Origin: Porphyra umbilicalis
Lineage: Eukaryota > Rhodophyta > Bangiophyceae > Bangiales > Bangiaceae
DNA length: 64,000 nt
Direction: 5' to 3'
Assembly (NCBI GenBank): GCA_002049455.2
Contig: KV918762.1
Coordinates: 248,001 to 312,000, forward strand
Position 1 is the first letter of the stretch; each line of letters begins with the position of its first letter. Both the position numbers and the translations under genes were made by a program. Positions 57,801 through 64,000 of this stretch are shown here, piece after piece. The notes under the pieces are model-generated. The model did no database searches. It worked only from the letters and a program-made list of their open reading frames with translations, and was not told where the DNA came from.

Positions 57801-59786
57801 ATAAATCACTAATGTGAGACCAGCCGGCGCCAAATGTCTTTTCAGGCCTCTCGAGGAGCTCGAGCAGAAGGACAGCAGAGGTAGAGAGTGGCGGTCATCC
57901 ATGTAGGAACCGAACATCTCATCTGCGAGTCAAAATTTTGTCTCACCAAGGCCTCACAGGCCTCCTCAGCCCGAGCTGCTCCCACAGCGCGCCGCACCAG
58001 CGGGCGTGCGGCTGCGGCGCCGCCGTCGTGGGTGGCAGCTCACGTGGCACGCCACGTGCCCCGGCCAGGAATTGCGCAGATGACCCAATGCCATCTCGGT
58101 TCATTGTGTCTCACACCACTACACCCTCCCCCAGGGCATCATCAGCACCGGTGCAATGCCGACACCCCACAGGACGGGTAAAGAAGTCGTGAACATGGAA
58201 CAGGGGCCCTGGGCGGCACGTCGACGGCCTGTCGACGGTCATGACCGTGGATGCCATCGCGAATGGATCCGATCCTCATGCCCCCGCCCGCGCCCGCCCT
58301 CCCACCCCCCCCAGCCCACTCCCTCCCCCCCTCCTCTGGATCCCGACGATGCGCCTCAAAGCGGCGCAAATGATCCCAGTCAGCGATGCCTGGCGCTGCT
58401 CGAGAGTCTCCTTTCGCTTCCTTGCCGGGGCGCGGCGGGTATGCAGCAACAGTCGGGTGGACGTGGCCGTAGGGGAGACAGATGCTGCTGGCGTGGGGGT
58501 GTCACCGAACCCGGCATCGCCCGTCCCAGCTGTGGCAATTGCGACGCGTCGCACCTTCGATGGGCCGACCGTCCGTGTCGCCAGTTGCCGAGCGACGGGT
58601 GCCGACGATGATGTCCGCATCTTCAAAAGCGCAATGGCCCTCATTTGCATGGAACGGGACCGCAGGCTGCCATGGTCATCTGGTTCCGCCTAAAGGCCGA
58701 CCATCATCGACATTGGCAGGGATGGCGGGCTAGAAGGAATGAAGAGGCCGGGAGGAGAGGAGGGACGGGTGGGTAAGAGGGACGGGCAAAAAAACGCAAC
58801 AGGGGAACCCCCGCACGTCCGAAACAATAGTGACAGAGGCCATCACCCCACGCGACGGTGCACGGATAACAGGCCGAGGGCTAGCCGACGGGACGGCGAC
58901 GACGAACCATATGAGATGCAAGCGGGGAGCACGCGGCCGAAGCTAGAAAGCTAACGCAAGGCGGCATGGTCAGTCCTGTCGCTAACCGATGGGCCCACGG
59001 ACTCAGTGGGCGTACAGTATGTACCCAATATTACTTGTCCACCCCTATCCGTGGCTAATGCGCACGGTTGCTGATACCGGCCTCACACAAACTGCGCTTG
59101 CTGCTGCCGCACGACAAAGGAGCCTTTCTCGGAGAAGAAGACCAACACCCAGTGGTTGGTCCCCGAACCGCGGTTCCTCGTCCACGAGGCGTGTGTCCTT
59201 GTTGGCAAACGAGGAGAACTTTCTTGGCAGGAGAACGAGATGACAATCCAAGGCCCTTGACGGCCTTCTGCATCGTTTGGGTAGACCAGTGGGGGGGAGA
59301 GCGCCCTCCAGCAGTGTTGATGCTCTCGGTATCATTCCATTCATTATTTTCTGCCAGACTGGCGAAGGGGGCGTCCTGCTCCGTCAGACGGAGCCCGAGA
59401 AGCTCGCATTCACTCACCACATTTGTCCTGCTCCTGTTTACATTGTCAGCCAGCCCACCATACCCCCGAGTGGCGGTAGCGACGTAAGCATCCGATCTTC
59501 GATTGTGGCTGATGAACGTTGCACTGTCGCCGTTGAGCTGTTTGTTGGCGACCATCTCCTTGATCGCGCCTACCTGCAGAGGGGTGATAGGGGTCCTTCG
59601 GCACCCTACCATGATGGTTCTGGTGAGTTTCTATCCGCAGGTGACAAGCTGGGGGCGTTTCTTCGTAGGTCACTGGGTGAATGCTTCACGCTCAAGTCCC
59701 CAGAATGTGGCAGATCAGGGCCAGAGAGGCCGATTATCCAATCCCATTGACGACCGCAATCGCCTTTCCAGGGTGGGCAAATAATA
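54876..59786. other. No recognised gene; low-complexity and unassigned DNA
   Basis: Several frames of 100-200 codons are open on both strands between 55,400 and 58,700, mostly Ala/Arg/Pro-rich. One minus-strand frame (57,404-56,835, 189 codons) includes a hydrophobic stretch (YGMVMGSTTLAAALAVSSS) that could be a membrane segment. Another (59,612-59,055, 185 codons) has a more natural composition. Neither has a family match. A cluster of GTTGGC/GCCAAC motifs lies at 55,075-55,195. C tracts occur near 55,795 and 55,825. Confidence 0.35.
55247..55277. repeat. 31-bp dispersed repeat (right copy, inverted)
   Basis: Exact reverse complement of 45,057-45,087. It lies immediately after a cluster of GTTGGC motifs, as the first copy lies some 900 bases before the GTTGGC-built palindrome at 45,952. 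Confidence 0.7.
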
Positions 59787-60502
59787 TTCCCTGGCCTTTA
59801 GGACAGGGTGCTCTCAAAGTGTAGTGATGCACACATATACTTAGATCAAGGGACTTGCTCTCCGTTTCAGAGGTGGCAGTCTGCATTTGTGTCCTCAGGG
59901 ATCTGAGGGCGTGTCAGTGTTGGAAGGGTCGCGATGACGCTAAAAACGAATGGAGTTACGTGGCTGAGAAGGACTGTCCTGCCACAGGGGTCACTGGACC
60001 CGGACGGCGCCTGCCCCCGTGCCCCCTCTACCGCCCCGAGTTGCGCGCGGTGACCGTGCGCAGCGACTTCCGGGGCTTGACGCGCCCACTATTATCAGCG
60101 AGTGATCGTGCCTGCGCGCCGTCTTCTGTTGCGGCGGCGCGTCGGCGTTTGCTGACACCATCTGGCGGCGCGGTTACAGGCGCCTCGTCGCGCGGCGATC
60201 AGTCCCACCCGCCCGCCCGTGCGCCGTTTCGGCCGCCCTGCCCGCCGTGCGCAGATGCGCTGCGCGGCGGAGTGACGGCCTCGCACGTGGGCGCGGCGCG
60301 ACGCCGGCGGGGGCCGCCGCCGCTGCGGTGGCGGAGGCGGCACCCCTTTTCCCACCCGACGCCCCACCCACCACGGCAACGTGGCTGTACGTGCCCCCGT
60401 GCGCGCTCGCGGCCATAGAGCCGGCCGGCGTGCCCGGTGTCAATGCGTCGCCGAGCGCGCCACCGTCCTGAAGGCCGGGGTATTGCACGCACGTGCCTGG
60501 AA
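59787..60502 (+). mobile_element. Helitron2-like non-autonomous element, copy 6
   Basis: Complete plus-strand copy, nearly identical to copy 4 from the TTCCCTGGCC start to the GCCTGGAA end. Differences are a handful of substitutions and a short length change near 60,320. It has the same 5' hairpin, displaced complement and tail hairpin. T lies before TCCC and T after GGAA, as in most copies. The near-identity to copy 4, 14 kb away, argues for recent mobilisation. Confidence 0.8.
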
Positions 60503-60837
60503 TTGGGTACGTACTGTACAACAGTCAGCACTCCAACAGTGGCTAATGAGTTCGCACAGCTAGTCTCCTCATGTCTTGCGTCTGGGAGACGGCTGACCCG
60601 ATAAGAACATCAGAGCACTTTCAGACAATGCCAATGTAGTGGAAGTGAATAATCACGACAGCGATTTTCATATATGATACACAAAAAAACACCATTCTGC
60701 CAAAAACTTCACCGAATGTAAGGACCTGGCTCTCTCCGAACAAGCGAGTACTGGTGCAGCGGCACAACCTGCAGGCACTGACGCCCTGATGGCAAATGCG
60801 CCTGAACCACAAAATTATGCCCTCGTGAGGTGACCTA

Positions 60838-60969
60838 CAGCCGTTCTCCCAAAAATCCCGCACTCAAACTGTTGCAAAAGAGTTCCAAATCGGCCTCTAC
60901 GACCCCGCAGAGGCCGATTTGAAACTCTTTCGCAAGAAATGGAGTGTGGGATTTTTGGGAGAACGGCTG
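60838..60969. mobile_element. Tc1/mariner-type MITE, 132 bp hairpin, TA duplication
   Basis: Two arms of about 60 bases are reverse complements with few mismatches, around a 12-base centre. The termini are CAGCCGTTCTCCCAAAAATC and its complement, flanked by TA on both sides (60,836-60,837 and 60,970-60,971). The CAGnnGTTCnCCCAAAA pattern is typical of Tc1-like ends. There is no interior beyond the arms, so it is a pure palindromic MITE. Confidence 0.85.
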
Positions 60970-60971
60970 TA

Positions 60972-62819
60972 TGATGCCTTTCAAGTCCTGGCAGATACTG
61001 GAGGGCAAAGGATCATGGATGGCACCAATACAATGCATGCATTTTTTTTTTGAACTATTTCATCAATCAGTTCAGAAATTAGTCACACTCGGTCACATGC
61101 ATTTAATATGCATTTTATGATTTTATTTGAAGGCTGCCGCTTCCGACGGCAGGGCTAGCGCGACCCGAAGAGCTGTCCTGCGCACCACGCTCACTCCTTC
61201 AATCACGCCGCGTGCAACCCCTCCCGCTCTCTCCCCACCCTTCCCCCCCCATCGCCGCTCTCCTGGGGGTGTCCGTCTCCTGCTGTCGTCTTCGCCACCG
61301 TTGCGGCTCTAGGGGGCGTACAGACCTCGGCGTGAGGTAGGAAGCATGGGGTCGCGCCACCGGCCATTATCTCTTCTGCGAGCTGCCGTGAGCCCCCGCC
61401 CACCCATGTCTTCCCCACAGCCACGCCGAGCGGCTGGGGACTTTGAGCGGCTACCCTGTCCGTGACGGCGGCCATGGCCGGCGGCGGCAACGTTGACGAC
61501 GTGCCGAGGATGGGGCCGCCGCGTTTGCTACAAGAAAAAGTGCGTGTCAAAAAATGCACTTCAGACGTTGATTAATGAAAAATGCAATATTTTATTGATT
61601 AATTCATAGATTAATCACATGGCGATGTAAAAAATACATATTTTTTCCGTTCATGCAGAGGATGATACAACGTTTGAAAGAGGACATGTACCGTGGGGAA
61701 CCGCATGAAGGACGTTTTGCGTGCGCAAGGGAAAAAGTTGATTTCTCCATCGCGCTTGGCAGTGGCTGGTTTCATCAGAGCAAGACGATTTTGACATCTT
61801 CGAAAGCATATAGAGGGCACTTCCATCTGAAAGGAAACATTTTGAAAAGAAAGACGAGTAAGTGTGTCCGTTGTCTCAATCAAGTTGAGAAATTGTGCGT
61901 TCCAGTGTCAGATGATGGCGGTCCAGCAAGTTGTCAGGCTTCTACCTTTCGCGTCCCCGCTGGACACGATCCCTATATGTGTGGATCGAGTGCGCTGGCG
62001 CGGGGAACTGGAGTGCCTCCTTTCTGGCCTGTGTTGCTAGGCAAGCCGCACGCAGCGAGACTTGGTCACTGGTCACATTTTAGTGCGGGAACTGGTGGTA
62101 GTAAGGCACCTTACGTGTCTCCTTGAAGAGGCTAGCAGCACATGACTCTTGGCCGTACAAAAGAGAGTGCGTATCGATGCGAGGACACCAGGATCTTTTC
62201 TGTGGCTTGTGTCTATTCTACCGTGTGTGCGACTCAATTGAGCTAAGCGTGCGACTCATTTGAGTCGCAACGGAAATCGCCGTTTGCAGCCTGCTACACT
62301 GGGAAATCGACCGATTTGGTGCCTACGATCGCACTCCGTGGCGCTTCCTGATGAAACCACGCGGATCTGAGCTGCCCACCCAAGCTCAACGGGGAGGAGA
62401 ACCGTGTGGCTTGCCGCTGTGAGAAGACCCGGTCGGAAGCGCTTCAGAAACGATCCTTCTAGCAGGACACACCTCCATCCAACACCCCCCCCCCCCCTCC
62501 AGATGGACGGAAACGGCGATTTGGGCGTGCAAGGCCGTCCGAATATGGCGGCGCTTCACCCTGGTCTGGGGTACGGGTACCCCTTTCAAATGGCCCGGGA
62601 ATGGTACCAATGTGTTTACTGTGGGGTCCTACCAGACTGCCACTGACAACTTGGTGAGAACCAATCGCGTCCCGCCCACACGCCTCTGTCAACACAGGCC
62701 GTTCATGAACCATCACTACGCACTTCCCCCCCCCCCCGACCGCCACCCGCCACCACCCACCGCCATCCGTCTCCACCCACAGCCACCCCACCCCCCCCGC
62801 ATGGTTGCCTTTGAAACAG
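60972..62819. other. AT-rich flanks around a GC-rich core; no recognised gene
   Basis: Two unusually AT-rich stretches (about 61,035-61,130 and 61,560-61,650, containing ATTAAT and TGCATT motifs) bracket a GC-rich, Pro-coding-like segment of about 430 bases. A 157-codon plus-strand frame (61,653-62,126) has a natural composition but no family match. Short ACTCAATTGAGC and ACTCATTTGAGTCGC palindromes lie at 62,230-62,265. C tracts occur near 62,486 and 62,727. Confidence 0.35.
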
Positions 62820-63878
62820 TTACAGCACTGTGTCGTGGGCTGCCCGCAGGTGGTCCGCAAAGCAACAACGGCCGGTCTTAGGCCCGCACAAAAAAATCTC
62901 CCCGCCGGCCGTCGGGTCCCGACAGGCGGAGCACACCAAAGTGCTTCGGAACGCCTTGCATTCTCGGCAGTACCGCTGCCGCAAGTGAGGGGTGGCTCCG
63001 CCGGACTGGTCCAGGCGCCGCTTGGTGGTCGGCTTGAGGTGCACCCCCACCCCGTAGGCCGGTGCCAGCGCCTCCTCACCTGCCCCCGCCCCGCCGCCCT
63101 CCCCCTCTCCCGCCGCCGCCCCTCCGCGCGGGCGCCAACCGACCGAATCAAAACTGTTGTCGATGAGGTCGGCAGCAAGGTCCTCGTAAAAATCCGACTG
63201 CTTGAGTGCAGCGGCGCCACGTGCACCCGAATGCAGTAGCCACGCATCCACATTGCAAACCCCAAGCAAAGAGATGTTCACTCGCTCCGACCAGTCGTGG
63301 GTGCGTAGCTTGTGCTCCAACTTGAGGTCGTCTTGTCGACAGCGGTTGTGCCTGTCAATCTGGGCACAGCAGCCATAATAAAGCTCGGCCACCTCGGGCT
63401 GGGGCACAGACACGGCCACGCGCTCGGCCCCTCCCTCCTGCTCACGCCACCGAAGGCGCTCACAGGGCGCACCCGGTCTCGTGCTGCTGGCTGTCGCAAC
63501 GAAGTATCTCCGGTCCCGGTCCACCCAGAGGACAACCATCAGATCCGGGGACCCCGTCGCATCGTCGTGGACCATCGTCACCCAGTCCCCCCGCGCCCCC
63601 AGCTCCCGAGCAGCGAGAGATGACAAAGGGAAACGCCGATGGGCCGTCTTCACCACGCCAATGAAACGCAGGCCAGAAGCCTTGAGGGAGAGGGCCGCCT
63701 CCACACTGGCAAAATACGAATCGGCGCACACGACACGGTCCGACCCAGCCCATGGCCCAACGAGGAGCGTCGAAGGACTGAGTCCAAGTGTTGCACCGGA
63801 GGTACCAAAAACCCGTTGGGGAGCACTGGTACAGGGAGATCGCTCCCGATCAGTGTCGCCTGTGCGGATTTCGGCCAC
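62820..63878 (-). CDS. piggyBac-type transposase, C-terminal part (runs off the window)
   Basis: In the coding direction the frame (352 codons) carries the second half of a DDE_Tnp_1_7 transposase. GATLGL and GPWAGSDRVVCADSYFAS (Asp53, equivalent to the second catalytic Asp of piggyBac) are followed by FIGVVKTAHRRFPL, VVLWVDRDRRYF, and YYGCCAQIDRHNRCRQDDL (Asp175, equivalent to the third Asp). The C-terminus is a Cys/His-rich zinc-binding domain (Cys304, Cys307, Cys316, Cys319, Cys331, Cys338, His343, His348), as piggyBac proteins use to bind terminal repeats. The first catalytic Asp should lie upstream, beyond 64,000. The first 20 or so residues do not look like the family, and an upstream frame (63,964-63,650) overlaps in another register, so the gene may be spliced or damaged there. 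No TTAA-flanked terminus was identified downstream. Confidence 0.75.
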   Translation of the reverse strand: MAEIRTGDTDRERSPCTSAPQRVFGTSGATLGLSPSTLLVGPWAGSDRVVCADSYFASVEAALSLKASGLRFIGVVKTAHRRFPLSSLAARELGARGDWVTMVHDDATGSPDLMVVLWVDRDRRYFVATASSTRPGAPCERLRWREQEGGAERVAVSVPQPEVAELYYGCCAQIDRHNRCRQDDLKLEHKLRTHDWSERVNISLLGVCNVDAWLLHSGARGAAALKQSDFYEDLAADLIDNSFDSVGWRPRGGAAAGEGEGGGAGAGEEALAPAYGVGVHLKPTTKRRLDQSGGATPHLRQRYCRECKAFRSTLVCSACRDPTAGGEIFLCGPKTGRCCFADHLRAAHDTVL

Positions 63879-64000
63879 ACATATGCGTACGGGCCGTTAA
63901 CACGGTTCAGCCGAAAGAAATGCCGCAAGGCAAGTTGGGGATCATACGCAAAGTTGCGCGTCATGGACGGCAGAGTGGACTTGAGCCACGCGACAAGAAT

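Noticed and set aside
45211-60418. 191- and 187-codon frames in copies 4 and 6 of the 0.71 kb element as a transposon-encoded protein
   Set aside because: Other copies do not keep the frame, several frames are open on both strands because of GC content, and no domain is present.
20681-60502. TTAA target duplications, hence piggyBac MITEs, for the 0.71 kb family
   Set aside because: Flanks of all six copies were checked and none shows TTAA or any other consistent duplication; the terminal repeats are also offset.
1-64000. CRISPR array, bacterial operons or prophage
   Set aside because: No regularly spaced repeats; intron, Hint, piggyBac and LTR elements indicate a eukaryote.

Overview
This is a GC-rich eukaryotic nuclear DNA window, dense in transposable elements and sparse in genes. 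The nuclear reading comes from a spliceosomal-type GT-AG intron, a mitochondrial cox1 fragment lodged in GC-rich DNA, and eukaryotic gene families (PP2A B'' subunit, Hedgehog-type Hint domain, Ulp1 protease, piggyBac, chromodomain-type Ty3/gypsy). High GC, few introns, Ala/Pro/Arg-rich low-complexity DNA and Hint proteins would suit a red alga of the Porphyra/Pyropia kind, but that assignment is only a guess.

Layout. 0.4-5.1 kb: a decayed Ty3-like LTR retroelement on the minus strand, with a small tandem repeat beyond it. 5.2-11.9 kb: mostly unrecognised DNA with a decayed minus-strand coding region and one candidate transposon. 12.16-12.31 kb: an AT-rich cox1 fragment (NUMT). 13.4-19.8 kb: a second, fuller but broken Ty3/gypsy element. 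20.7-23.5 kb: three copies of a ~0.71 kb element followed by two small inverted-repeat elements. 26.1-28.8 kb: a 1.36 kb element interrupted exactly by an inverted copy of itself.

29.4-36.6 kb is the only clear host gene block. It holds a two-exon gene for a 1,658-residue protein with leucine-rich repeats, a receiver-like region and a PP2A B''-type EF-hand region. Convergent with it is a single-exon gene for a membrane-anchored Hint-domain protein. 37-42 kb holds transposon ends and unrecognised DNA. 42.9-44.4 kb holds a Ulp1-like cysteine protease gene with an apparent frame change. 45.2-49.7 kb has two more copies of the 0.71 kb element around a 2.7 kb CCG/GCC-rich block. 52.65-54.88 kb is a large foldback whose left arm carries a later Mutator-like insertion. 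59.8-60.5 kb is the sixth copy of the 0.71 kb element, 60.84-60.97 kb a Tc1/mariner-type MITE, and 62.8-64.0 kb the C-terminal part of a piggyBac transposase that runs off the window.

The main result is structural. The six 0.71 kb copies and the nested 1.36 kb pair share one architecture: a 5' end starting TTCCCTGG with its own hairpin, the complement of that end set back 20-25 bases from the 3' end, and a short hairpin tail. This matches the asymmetric terminal inverted repeats of Helitron2/Helentron rolling-circle elements. In two places the window supplies its own empty site: the self-insertion at 26.4/27.8 kb (no target duplication) and the insertion at 53.0 kb (9-10 bp duplication).
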